Source: Bacteroidota bacterium (GTDB lineage: Bacteria; Bacteroidota; Bacteroidia; Bacteroidales; VadinHA17). From it: a stretch of DNA of 64,000 bases. Under the pieces are notes generated by a model, which did no database searches, was not told the origin of the DNA, and saw only the letters and a list, made by a program, of their open reading frames with translations. Shown one piece after another: positions 38,170 to 45,816 of this stretch. The first letter of the stretch is position 1. Each line of letters opens with the position of its first letter. The stretch covers positions 32,161-96,160 of the forward strand of contig JADFQJ010000004.1 of NCBI GenBank assembly GCA_022561875.1. The letters are read 5' to 3'. The translations under genes and the position numbers were made by a program.

Positions 38170-40851
38170 ATGATTTTGACCAGAATTCCCGTTTGTCATC
38201 CATGGATTCTTTTAAATCTGGTGTTTCTTATCATGAAAATGCCTGTAAATGCACAGGTTTATATGGATTTTGAGGACTCATTACTAACCGGTTGGACACA
38301 AAATGAAGATTCGCGGTGGGAAATATCCGGAAATTCTCCTCTGGTGGGTAATTTTTCTTTGCACCATGCATTTGATAACCCTTCGAGTGGAAAAGACAGG
38401 ATTTCTTATCCCCTGCTTACCCTTAATCCTGATTCGGGATTAACGACCTGGAGCTTTGTTATCAGGCATGGATATCCTCCGTCAAGTGCAAATAACTGGG
38501 GGTTTTTCCTGATCTCTGATAAAGATGCAACGGAAATGTATCCCGGGGGTGACCTGAACGGAGTGGTAGTGGGCGTAAATTATTCAGGCTCGTCCGACCT
38601 TGTGAGTCTGTGGAAAATTGTTAACGGAGATGATTCAATTTTCCTTGAAACAGGATTTAATTACCAGGATAATACCGGTACATCCGATATCATCAATTTT
38701 GAAGTGACCAGAACTTTGTCAGGATTATGGGAGATAAAAATTGATACTTCAGAAAACTTCAGTCAATATATTTCAATCGGATCAGCGATAGATAACCGGT
38801 TAATGCCGTCCAGGTATTTTGGTATTTATTATGAATATTCATCTTCCCAGGACAGGAAATTATGGATAGATAATATTTACATCCAGGGGAGGTTTATTGC
38901 CGATACCATTCCTCCGGAGATAGATTCGTTACTGGTTCCCGGATCAGGGGAACTGAACATCCGGTTTAATGAGGATATTACAACAGATTCAGCGCTTGAT
39001 ACTGCTAACTATATTGTTGATCAGGGAGCAGGTAATCCTGAAAGAGTTAGTTTAATCTCTTCAACAGAGGTGATGCTGGAATTCGGGAGTCCGTTTACCG
39101 AAGAGGTGGTTTATACTTTGAATGTTACCGGAATAGCTGATTTGTCAGGGAATATTATTGAAGATAATTCTAATTCATTTGTATGGTATTCTGCCAAAGC
39201 ATTTGATATTGTGATCAATGAGATTATGGCAGATCCTGATCCGTCAATTGAATTGCCACTGGTGGAATATGTTGAATTATATAATGTCTCAGCGTACCCG
39301 GTTAACCTTAATGACTGGATGTTTTTTGCCGGCACAAATGTAAAATACCTCTCTGATATTACCATAATGCCTGGCAGCTATCTTATTTTATGTTCTGAAG
39401 AAGATGCCGGGCTTATGACACCTTTTGGGAAAGTTATGGGAATTGCCGGTTTTCCTGCTATTATAAATTCCGGAGCCACCCTGACTTTAAAAGACAGGGC
39501 TGATCATATTATTTCGACCGTTACATATAGCAGGGAGTGGTATAAGGATGATTATAAAACGGAGGGGGGATGGTCGTTGGAGCAGATCGACCCGGCTAAT
39601 CCATGTGGTGGGATAACGAACTGGAAAGCATCGGAGGATCATAACGGGGGCACACCCGGGAAGCCCAATTCGGTTTCAGGAGAGAATCCGGACTATACAC
39701 CGCCGGGAATAAGAAAAGCTGTTATTACAGGAGTGAATCAGTTAATGGTATTCTTTACCGAGTCGTGTGACAGCCTGTCTGCACGGGTGAGAGAAAATTA
39801 TTTTGTTGATAACGATTTTGGGAATCCTGATTCGGTTCAACTGGTAGCTCCTGATTATTCGGAGGTGTTGCTTTTCTTTAGTAAAACTTTCGTGTCCAAT
39901 AAGGTTTATACATTGGAAGTAAATACTGGTTTATACGATTGTGCCGGTAATTCATCTGGGGATATTCTCATAATGAATTTCGGGCTGCCTGAGAACCCGG
40001 ACAGTCTTGATGTAATCATTAACGAGGTGTTGTTTAATCCGTTACTCGATGGGGTTGATTTTGTTGAGATATACAACAGATCAGAAAAAATCATTGACCT
40101 TAAATTGCTGAAGCTGGCAACAAGGGATGAGATAACAGGTAAGTTAAAATCCATGTATACGGTTTCGGAAGAACCGGCTTTATTGTTTCCCGCCGGTTAT
40201 CTCGCTGTTTCGACAGATATAATAAAGCTTCAGGAGCAATATTATGTTGCCGATCCCGGGGCTTTATTGCAGATGCCTGAGATGCCTTCTTTTGGGAACA
40301 AATACGGAAGGGTTATCCTGGTTGATAAGTGGCAGCAAATCTTTGATGAATTTGCATATGATGAGAAGATGCATTTTCCGTTATTAAGTTCTGTTGAAGG
40401 CGTTTCGTTGGAAAGAATAAATTTTGATAATCCTACTAACCGGGAAACAAACTGGCATTCTGCTGCTGAAAATGCCGGCTTCGGTACACCGGGGTACAGG
40501 AATTCGCAGTACTCAGAGTACATTGAATCTGAAAAAGAGATTTGGCTTTTGCCAGAAGTGTTTTCGCCTGACAATGACGGGGTAGATGACAATGTTCTGA
40601 TACATTTTGCATTTAAGGATCCGGGTCATGTGGCATCTGTATTTATATTTGATGCAAAAGGCAGGATTATCAGGCATCTTATCAAAAATGAGCTTTTATC
40701 TGTTGAAGGATTTGTTTCCTGGGACGGGCTTGATGATATGGACCTGAAAGCTCAGGTAGGTATCTATCTGGTTTATGTTGAAATATTTGATCTGAAAGGA
40801 AACTTGAAGACTTACAAAAAGACATGTGTTTTGGCAGGGAGGTTAAGATAG
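38170..40851 (+). CDS. large secreted lamin-tail-domain protein with CHU_C-type C-terminus
   Basis: 893 residues. N-terminal signal (hydrophobic residues 10-28). Then an Ig/concanavalin-like beta domain, Big-like repeats (about 250-330 and 515-610) and two lamin-tail domains starting DIVINEIMADPDP (about 352) and DVIINEVLFNPLLD (about 617). The last 100 residues begin LPEVFSPDNDGVDD, matching the CHU_C/gliding-motility C-terminal module used for type IX secretion. Likely a cell-surface adhesin or hydrolase scaffold; no catalytic residues are evident. Confidence 0.82.
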   Translation: MILTRIPVCHPWILLNLVFLIMKMPVNAQVYMDFEDSLLTGWTQNEDSRWEISGNSPLVGNFSLHHAFDNPSSGKDRISYPLLTLNPDSGLTTWSFVIRHGYPPSSANNWGFFLISDKDATEMYPGGDLNGVVVGVNYSGSSDLVSLWKIVNGDDSIFLETGFNYQDNTGTSDIINFEVTRTLSGLWEIKIDTSENFSQYISIGSAIDNRLMPSRYFGIYYEYSSSQDRKLWIDNIYIQGRFIADTIPPEIDSLLVPGSGELNIRFNEDITTDSALDTANYIVDQGAGNPERVSLISSTEVMLEFGSPFTEEVVYTLNVTGIADLSGNIIEDNSNSFVWYSAKAFDIVINEIMADPDPSIELPLVEYVELYNVSAYPVNLNDWMFFAGTNVKYLSDITIMPGSYLILCSEEDAGLMTPFGKVMGIAGFPAIINSGATLTLKDRADHIISTVTYSREWYKDDYKTEGGWSLEQIDPANPCGGITNWKASEDHNGGTPGKPNSVSGENPDYTPPGIRKAVITGVNQLMVFFTESCDSLSARVRENYFVDNDFGNPDSVQLVAPDYSEVLLFFSKTFVSNKVYTLEVNTGLYDCAGNSSGDILIMNFGLPENPDSLDVIINEVLFNPLLDGVDFVEIYNRSEKIIDLKLLKLATRDEITGKLKSMYTVSEEPALLFPAGYLAVSTDIIKLQEQYYVADPGALLQMPEMPSFGNKYGRVILVDKWQQIFDEFAYDEKMHFPLLSSVEGVSLERINFDNPTNRETNWHSAAENAGFGTPGYRNSQYSEYIESEKEIWLLPEVFSPDNDGVDDNVLIHFAFKDPGHVASVFIFDAKGRIIRHLIKNELLSVEGFVSWDGLDDMDLKAQVGIYLVYVEIFDLKGNLKTYKKTCVLAGRLR

Positions 40852-40885
40852 CTTCAGCTTGGGTTTACTTGCTTTGTTGTTGGCG

Positions 40886-40957
40886 GTATAACGTCTGAAC
40901 TCACTGGTTTTTACGGAGCGCAGCGGAGTAAAAATCCAGTGCAGTGATTTGTTAGGC
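40886..40957 (-). repeat. attC-like site A (integron-type recombination site)
   Basis: On the minus strand it opens with GCCTAAC (matches RYYYAAC) and closes with GTTATAC. Inside, CACTGGATTTTTAC pairs with GTAAAAACCAGTG apart from one bulged A, an asymmetry typical of attC. The site begins three bases past the hicA stop, as expected for a cassette 3' end. Confidence 0.6.
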
Positions 40958-40960
40958 CTT

Positions 40961-41140
40961 TTACTCAGCATTCAGATTTTTCAAAATCTTTTTTGCTAAC
41001 GGTTCCTTAATCTCGGTGTGCCGGGGAATTGCTTCCGTAATTCCATTTTTCGGATTGACCCAAAGCTAATTTGAGCTACCCTCACGCTTCAGATAACAAC
41101 CAGCGATTCTCAATTTGCGCTCCAAATCTCGCCGCTTCAT
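40961..41140 (-). pseudogene. hicA: HicA toxin gene with an internal nonsense codon
   Basis: Frame reads MKRRDLERKLRIAGCYLKREG, then an amber stop (TAG, 41068-41066, codon 25), then LWVNPKNGITEAIPRHTEIK to a TAA at 40961. This is the HicA dsRNA-binding-like fold with its catalytic-region His lost or displaced at the stop and the IPRHTEI motif kept. The start overlaps the hicB stop (ATGA). The truncated toxin should be inactive, leaving an orphan antitoxin. Gene order hicB-hicA is the reverse of the commonest arrangement. Confidence 0.75.
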
Positions 41141-41355
41141 CCAATAATCACCTTTTCTTGAATAGCGTCTTCGGGTAATCCGCGAAGGATGTCATCTCTG
41201 CGATCTTCAAGTATTAATTCAATAGCCTGTCGCAAATTATTCTTAGCTTCCCCTATTGTCTCGCCTTGTCCGTTTGCGCCAGGTATTTCCGGGCAAATAG
41301 CCCAGTAACCACCCTCCGATGCGGCTTCAATGACCGCTGTAAATTCTGCTTTCAT
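41137..41355 (-). CDS. hicB: HicB-family antitoxin
   Basis: 72 residues with the HicB partial RNase H-like fold: FTAVIEAASEGGYWAICPEIPGANGQGETIGEAKNNL. It lacks a C-terminal DNA-binding domain, as in short HicB forms. Unusually for this genome it has a good Shine-Dalgarno site (CAGGAGACAGCC before ATG), which suggests import. The partner hicA downstream is broken. Confidence 0.85.
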   Translation of the reverse strand: MKAEFTAVIEAASEGGYWAICPEIPGANGQGETIGEAKNNLRQAIELILEDRRDDILRGLPEDAIQEKVIIG

Positions 41356-41371
41356 GGCTGTCTCCTGTTTT

Positions 41372-41401
41372 TAATTGACCATATTTTTAATGTCTCAATT
41401 A
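41372..41401 (-). promoter_or_regulatory. inverted repeat upstream of hicB (possible operator)
   Basis: TAATTGA and TCAATTA form a perfect 7-bp inverted repeat 16 bases apart, 17-46 bases before the hicB start. Placement suits autoregulation by a toxin-antitoxin complex; no experimental basis. Confidence 0.4.
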
Positions 41402-41426
41402 ATTTTAGAATAATTATTATTTAGCC

Positions 41427-41498
41427 TTATAACGTCCTGCTTCACTTGCAAGAACGTAGCGTAGCAGAGTTCTTGTCAGATGCAGGCAATTGTTATAC
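41427..41498 (-). repeat. attC-like site B
   Basis: Minus strand begins GTATAAC and ends GTTATAA. The inner arms GCAG/CTGC and GTTCTTG/CAAGAAC pair around a GTAGCGTAGCAGA loop. It lies 14 bases after the yoeB stop and 72 bases before the hicB start, as between two cassettes. Confidence 0.6.
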
Positions 41499-41512
41499 GG
41501 CTATTATTTTAT

Positions 41513-41788
41513 TCATTTTGCTTTTTGATCATAGTGCCCACCAATTGCAAATATATGAATAGATTTATCGTCAAACTTATAAATCAGCCTCTCTTTTTGA
41601 GATATGCGGCGTGACCAAAATCCCAATAAGTTATGTTTTAAAGGTTCAGGTTTACCTGGTCCAATAGTAGGATCTTCTCTTTGCATCTCTTTCAATATTT
41701 TGCATAGATTTTTATGAAGAACCTTATCTTTTGACCTTAATTTTTCATATATATTCCATGTATTACCTTCAAATACTATTGATCTCAT
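41513..41788 (-). CDS. yoeB: YoeB/Txe-type mRNA interferase toxin
   Basis: 91 residues from the ATG at 41788, which overlaps the antitoxin gene by 20 bases. The RelE-fold signatures GKPEPLKHNLLGFWSRRISQKERLIY and the C-terminal GGHYD keep the catalytic Glu, Arg and His positions of YoeB. It would cut mRNA at the ribosomal A site. Appears intact, unlike the neighbouring HicA. Confidence 0.88.
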   Translation of the reverse strand: MRSIVFEGNTWNIYEKLRSKDKVLHKNLCKILKEMQREDPTIGPGKPEPLKHNLLGFWSRRISQKERLIYKFDDKSIHIFAIGGHYDQKAK

Positions 41789-42041
41789 CCATTTCCTTTT
41801 GTGTTGGCCTATAACCACTACCGTTATTATAGGTCTTGATTGATTCGGTTATTTGTTTTATTAATGATGAGTTTTGAAGGATATACAAGGTTTCCTGTTC
41901 TCTTTCCCAATCTTCATCTCCAATGACTATAAAATTTTTCCCTTTTCTACGTGTAACTTTAATAGGTTCGTGGTTGTCTATTGCCCTATCTACATAAGAT
42001 TTAAGATTGGCTCGAAATTTATTTACAGATAATTCTATCAT
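41769..42041 (-). CDS. yefM: YefM/Phd-family antitoxin
   Basis: 90 residues. The Phd/YefM N-terminal DNA-binding fold is recognisable (SVNKFRANLKSYVDRAIDNHEPIKVTRRKGKNFIVI), followed by a helical toxin-neutralising tail. Precedes and overlaps yoeB. Its promoter region carries paired GTAC words expected for a YefM operator. Confidence 0.88.
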   Translation of the reverse strand: MIELSVNKFRANLKSYVDRAIDNHEPIKVTRRKGKNFIVIGDEDWEREQETLYILQNSSLIKQITESIKTYNNGSGYRPTQKEMDEINSI

Positions 42042-42065
42042 TTTGGGATTTTAATTATTTTTATA

Positions 42066-42097
42066 CAAATGTACTGTTTTCCGGTACATTTAACAAA
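42066..42097 (-). promoter_or_regulatory. yefM-yoeB promoter overlapping an AAATGTAC/GTACATTT operator
   Basis: On the minus strand TTTG (42097-42094) is followed by 20 bases and TACATTTG (42073-42066), a good Bacteroidota -33/-7 pair. The inverted repeat AAATGTAC...GTACATTT (42067-42091) overlaps the -7 box, so antitoxin binding would shut the promoter. YefM of E. coli binds TGTACA-type palindromes. Confidence 0.65.
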
Positions 42098-42119
42098 TTT
42101 TATTGATTATTTTAAAGCT

Positions 42120-42182
42120 GTATAACGGTGCTAGCTAAGCTGCATGTGTCAGTCTAAGAGCGAGCTTGCTCGCTGCTTAGGC
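42120..42182 (-). repeat. attC-like site C (imperfect)
   Basis: Minus strand starts GCCTAAG and ends GTTATAC, with CTAAGCAGC/GCAGCTTAG arms. It also holds a separate perfect hairpin, AGCGAG-CAAG-CTCGCT. The first end differs from consensus at its last base, so this call is weaker than sites A and B. Confidence 0.45.
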
Positions 42183-42304
42183 GGCGAGTCATCTCCAGGT
42201 AGATTTTTATCTTTTGTACACGAATTTAATATTATAATGGTCGAGATGATCAGGATAATAACAGGAAATAATACTCTTGATAATTTAGTCTTTTTTGTAA
42301 TCAT
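42149..42304 (-). CDS. tiny predicted lipoprotein (cassette gene)
   Basis: 51 residues: basic start, a long hydrophobic helix, lipobox-like LNSC at residues 24-27, then KDKNLPGDD. The reading frame runs into attC-like site C and ends inside it. The ATG is 12 bases after site D1 (42316), the usual cassette spacing. It may be the truncated start of a longer lipoprotein or a genuine small cassette protein. Confidence 0.45.
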   Translation of the reverse strand: MITKKTKLSRVLFPVIILIISTIIILNSCTKDKNLPGDDSPPKQRASSLLD

Positions 42305-42315
42305 GATATTTGTGA

Positions 42316-42434
42316 AACTAACGCTGACGGTCACCTGCGCAAAAAGCTTCTACAAAATTTCTTAAAAGCAAAAACCTTTCAAAAACTTAAAATTTAACTA
42401 AACGTTGCGGGTTTTGGCGTCAGGTGTGTTGGCT
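42316..42434 (-). repeat. attC-like site between lipoprotein and nucleotidyltransferase (site D1)
   Basis: Minus strand begins AGCCAAC and ends GTTAGTT. Near the ends, CACCTGACGCCAAAA pairs with TTTTGCGCAGGTG with two single-base bulges. About 119 bases, within the attC size range. Confidence 0.5.
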
Positions 42435-42527
42435 TGTCCGACTTTATAACATTCTAAGTCCTTCTTCTTTATCCGAGCCCTCAATAATTTGGTTCTTTTA
42501 TAGAAATCCTGCAAATTTTGGATGTCT

Positions 42528-42995
42528 CTAACTATTTTCTGTATCCTTGTCATTTTCCAATGCTTCAATATCTGCAATATCTTGCTTTGAATTTCTAAGA
42601 CGTTTCATCCAGATTAAATCCTCACGACTTGCAATACATGTTAAGCCGTATTCAGTCTCCTCGACAACAGCATTCTTAATTATTTCTTTATGTCTATCTT
42701 CATTGCCCGCCAGCAGGTCTATTGTAAGCGAATCTTCCCCCTCAATTTTGGTTAATCTGTGAAGTGTAATATTCGTATTCTTGAAAGTCCATGGGTTCTC
42801 TTCAATTGTATACCCCATTTTTTTCAAGATAGATTTGAGATTATCAATGTCTTCAGCAAGAAGCAGAAGATCAATATCTTTGGTATACCTTGGTTGGGTA
42901 TGAAACGATAACGCAATGCCTCCGACAACCGCATACTGAATATTTGCCTCATTTAGCTTTTTAATTATAGAAAAGAATTCGTCGTATATATTCAT
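42528..42995 (-). CDS. nucleotidyltransferase-fold protein (AbiEii/MNT-like)
   Basis: 155 residues. The active-site pattern VVGGIALSFH followed by RYTKDIDLLL (GG...DxD) is that of minimal nucleotidyltransferases, including AbiEii-type toxins and DUF6036-like proteins. The third acidic residue may be in LTIDLL. No second TA partner is beside it. ATG lies 14 bases from the neighbouring attC-like end, a cassette-like position. Function unknown: toxin, antibiotic-modifying or housekeeping. Confidence 0.7.
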   Translation of the reverse strand: MNIYDEFFSIIKKLNEANIQYAVVGGIALSFHTQPRYTKDIDLLLLAEDIDNLKSILKKMGYTIEENPWTFKNTNITLHRLTKIEGEDSLTIDLLAGNEDRHKEIIKNAVVEETEYGLTCIASREDLIWMKRLRNSKQDIADIEALENDKDTENS

Positions 42996-43007
42996 AATCT
43001 TGTTGTC

Positions 43008-43133
43008 GAACGGCCTACGGCATCATCGGCCGAAACTCCAAGAGTTACTATTCCGAATAAATTAATTCCACTAAACCTGCTAATGCAGAATTGATGTACC
43101 GCGTTTCGGTCCGTGTGCATGCCGATGTTATGC
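43008..43133 (-). repeat. attC-like site D2
   Basis: Minus strand begins GCATAAC and ends GTTCGAC-like; inner arms CGGCAT...CGGACCGAAAC and GTTTCGGCCGATGATGCCG pair imperfectly around a variable middle. About 126 bases. Lies between the hydrolase stop and the nucleotidyltransferase start. Confidence 0.5.
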
Positions 43134-43169
43134 GTTTCTCGGTACAAATATATAATTGCTCAAATAATT

Positions 43170-44048
43170 CTACTCTAATTTTGATTTATTTATAAATTCT
43201 TGGATGCTCTCTTCAAGCAGACGGTTGAACTCTTCCGGGGCATCCCAAAAAACAACATGCCCAACATCCGGGATGATCTTGGCTTTGAATGAAGGAATAT
43301 ACTTCATAAATGCTTCCACATTTGTTGGAGTTTGATCCGAATTGATTGAAATAATAGGAGCCTGTATCTTTTTAAGCGACTCAATACAATCTTCATTACA
43401 CCATCGAAAAAATTCATTAAGCGATTCTTTCCAGCCAATTCGGGGAGCATCCTTCAACATAGAGAGAATTCGCTCAAACGATGCATCAGAATTCCTTTTG
43501 TAGAAAACTCCTTCTAATTTCTCGGGGGTCGGGGATGTTACCAAATCCATATAAACACTATCCATATAACTAATCGTCTCTGGTGAATACTTCATTTCAA
43601 TATTTTGTAAAGCATCCACCAGCACCAGCCCGGCAACACGGTTGGGCACCCTCTTTGCAGTTTCAATAACAACAGGTGCGCCCATAGAAAAACCGACAAG
43701 CACAACCTGATCCAGATCAAGTTTATTAATAACAGTTGCTACATCTTCACCAAATGATGCCATAGTCCACATTTGACGATTATTCCCGGATTCTCCAAAA
43801 CCGGCAAGGTCGACCGCTATCACTTCATATTTTTCGGAAAAGTGAGAAATTTGTGCATCCCAAATACTCCTATTATTACTCCACCCGTGAATAAAAACAA
43901 GTGTCGGCTTACCCTTTCCCTGTTTATCGAAACTGATTTTGACTCCGTCTGATGAAATAGCAACATTATCAGGTTCATTTGTGCAGCCATAGCTAAATAG
44001 GATTAATGCAATAACACAGTAGCCTAAAAATAAATTCTTTTGCTTCAT
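43170..44048 (-). CDS. alpha/beta-hydrolase lipoprotein
   Basis: 292 residues. Lipobox SYGC at residues 19-22 marks a lipoprotein. Alpha/beta-hydrolase fold with oxyanion motif FIHGWSNN, nucleophile elbow GFSMG, and catalytic His in DVGHVVFW. Substrate unknown; non-haem peroxidase, esterase and lactonase relatives are possible. It carries a full Shine-Dalgarno site (AGGAGG, 6 bases before ATG), rare in this genome, supporting foreign origin as a cassette gene. Confidence 0.8.
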   Translation of the reverse strand: MKQKNLFLGYCVIALILFSYGCTNEPDNVAISSDGVKISFDKQGKGKPTLVFIHGWSNNRSIWDAQISHFSEKYEVIAVDLAGFGESGNNRQMWTMASFGEDVATVINKLDLDQVVLVGFSMGAPVVIETAKRVPNRVAGLVLVDALQNIEMKYSPETISYMDSVYMDLVTSPTPEKLEGVFYKRNSDASFERILSMLKDAPRIGWKESLNEFFRWCNEDCIESLKKIQAPIISINSDQTPTNVEAFMKYIPSFKAKIIPDVGHVVFWDAPEEFNRLLEESIQEFINKSKLE

Positions 44049-44084
44049 CTTAACCTCCTGAACTTTTTAATTAATGATTTAAAC

Positions 44085-44121
44085 GCCCAACATTATATTC
44101 TACTGCAAATTGCAATATAAT
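44085..44121 (-). repeat. possible partial attC end upstream of the hydrolase
   Basis: Minus strand ends GTTGGGC (matches GTTRRRY) after the palindrome ATTATATT...AATATAAT. The opposite AAC end is not visible, so this may be a decayed first site of the array. Confidence 0.3.
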
Positions 44122-44275
44122 ACTCATATGTCCAAGTAAAAACGGATTCCATATAATACTGCTATTTTTAAAAAATATTATATCCGTAGCCCGTTTGATA
44201 CACTTGGTGATTTGCAGGTTTAATTTTATTTTCCTGGTATAAAACCTATACCTTTACACAATATGTGCTTTTTAT

Positions 44276-44668
44276 TCATCGTTTCGGCTTGCCGGGCAGA
44301 AAGAAGACAAAAACAACAGCGATAAGACCGACAAATGCTGAAGCTTTGTATGTAATATTAATCCCAAAAATATCTGATGAGATACCAACCAGCAGGAGCA
44401 TAATTGAACTCGTGGTGAAGTTAATGGTCATATATACACTATTCACAAAAGCAAGCCTTTCGGTTTTTAATTCATTGATTAATGCTAATAGAATAGGAGT
44501 AGAGGCAATGAGAAAAAACCCCATCAGAATTAACAACGGAAGAGTCCGGAATCCATGGATATAATTAAAGATAAACATTAGTACAGGTGAGACCAGACCA
44601 ATTATCAATAACGAATTTTTTCTGCTTTGACATATAATCAGATTAATTCTATCAATAAATTGCAGATA
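44276..44668 (-). pseudogene. C-terminal remnant of an MFS transporter
   Basis: Reads LQFIDRINLIICQSRKNSLLIIGLVSPVL and then three more hydrophobic helices to GKPKR. The R-x-x-S-R-K loop and following helices look like the second half of a 12-helix MFS permease. A stop at 44669-44671 closes the frame, and nothing upstream restores the first half, so about two thirds of the gene is missing. Confidence 0.6.
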
Positions 44669-44731
44669 TTATAATGCTTGTAACTCCTTAGTGCCTAAAT
44701 GAAGAAGTGCCTAAAGCGCCTAAATTTGAAG

Positions 44732-45000
44732 AATCGTGAGTCGTGAATCGTGAATCGTGAGTCGTGACATCGCTTTCTTCTTACTCAATACTTCTTCAAC
44801 TCTTCACCTCTTCCCATTTTCTCATTTTCTCATTTCCTCATTTCCTCATCTTCACTCACAACTCTTCTCTCACCGCTCACCTTCTCATCTTTTCTTCTCC
44901 TTTTCGCCTCTTCTCTTCATCTCTCAGTCGCCCCCTCGCCCCCTCTCTTCGTCCCTCTTTGACCCTTCTGCCTTTTTTTCACCCTACTCACCTTTAGTTC
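44732..45000. repeat. short tandem repeat and 230-bp pyrimidine-rich tract
   Basis: GTGAATCGTGAGTCGTGA words repeat at 44732-44767. From 44770 to 45000 the plus strand is overwhelmingly C and T, built from degenerate CTCATTTCCTCAT and CTCTTC words. Long frames in it are composition artefacts. It could form triplex or slip during replication; no gene supported. Confidence 0.6.
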
Positions 45001-45003
45001 ACT

Positions 45004-45816
45004 TTAAGTTAATGCTTTAATCAGATCCTTTATTATCAATGTCATCTTCTTTTCACTGTTTTTTGCAACATCCTGGACATGTTCATGTGTGGTGAATTCA
45101 ATTTTCCCGGGAACGCCAAGGTCAGTAATAACTGATATACCGAAACAACGGATTCCCATCTGGTGGGCAACAATAGTCTCCGGTACAGTTGACATTCCTA
45201 CAGCATCAGAACCGATCATCCTGAAGTATTTATATTCAGCAGCTGTTTCAAAAGCGGGGCCTGTAGTGGCGGTATATATTCCTTTATGGATCTTTATGTT
45301 TAGCTTTTCTGCAATAGCTTCAGCTTTTTTTATAAGTTCCTGTGAATATGTATCGTTCATGTCAGGGAACCTGGCGCCGAACTCCGGATAGTGTTTACCT
45401 ATCAGTGGATTGGGAAGCAGATTAATGTGATCTTCAATGATCATCAGGTCGCCTGTCTCAAAGTCAGGATTTACTCCTCCACTGGCATTTGAAAGAAAAA
45501 GGAATTGGATACCCAGAAATTTCATTACCCGGATCGGATAAGTGATCTCATCCATTTTCCACCCTTCGTAATAATGAAAACGTCCTTTCATGGCAACAAC
45601 CTTTTTCCCGCCAAGCATTCCAAATATCAGTTTGCCTTCATGACCATCAACAGTGGATACCGGGAAATTAGGAATATCCTGATACCTGATTTCAGCTCCT
45701 GTTTCAATTTCATTTACAAGACCTCCAAGCCCTGTGCCGAGCACAAGCCCCACAACGGGCTGTATATCAGTTTGTTTATATAAGTAAGATATTGTTTCTT
45801 TTATTTTCTCTAACAT
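45004..45816 (-). CDS. punA: purine nucleoside phosphorylase
   Basis: 270 residues of the trimeric PNP family (guanosine/inosine type). Motifs: VLGTGLGG phosphate loop, GRFHYYEGW, LSNASGGVNPDFETGDLMII, GPAFETAAEYKYFR with the base-binding Glu, and VGMSTVPE. Splits purine nucleosides with phosphate for salvage. Its start overlaps the lpxK 3' end by 41 bases in another frame, so translation may be coupled. Confidence 0.95.
   Translation of the reverse strand: MLEKIKETISYLYKQTDIQPVVGLVLGTGLGGLVNEIETGAEIRYQDIPNFPVSTVDGHEGKLIFGMLGGKKVVAMKGRFHYYEGWKMDEITYPIRVMKFLGIQFLFLSNASGGVNPDFETGDLMIIEDHINLLPNPLIGKHYPEFGARFPDMNDTYSQELIKKAEAIAEKLNIKIHKGIYTATTGPAFETAAEYKYFRMIGSDAVGMSTVPETIVAHQMGIRCFGISVITDLGVPGKIEFTTHEHVQDVAKNSEKKMTLIIKDLIKALT

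Noticed and set aside
44732..44768. CRISPR-like short repeats
   Set aside because: Units are 8-18 bases, adjacent, without spacers, and no cas genes are present.
44757..45020. Two overlapping open frames rich in Ser, Phe, Pro and His
   Set aside because: They arise from the pyrimidine-rich tract; composition is artificial, no start signals, and both read only repeated CT words.
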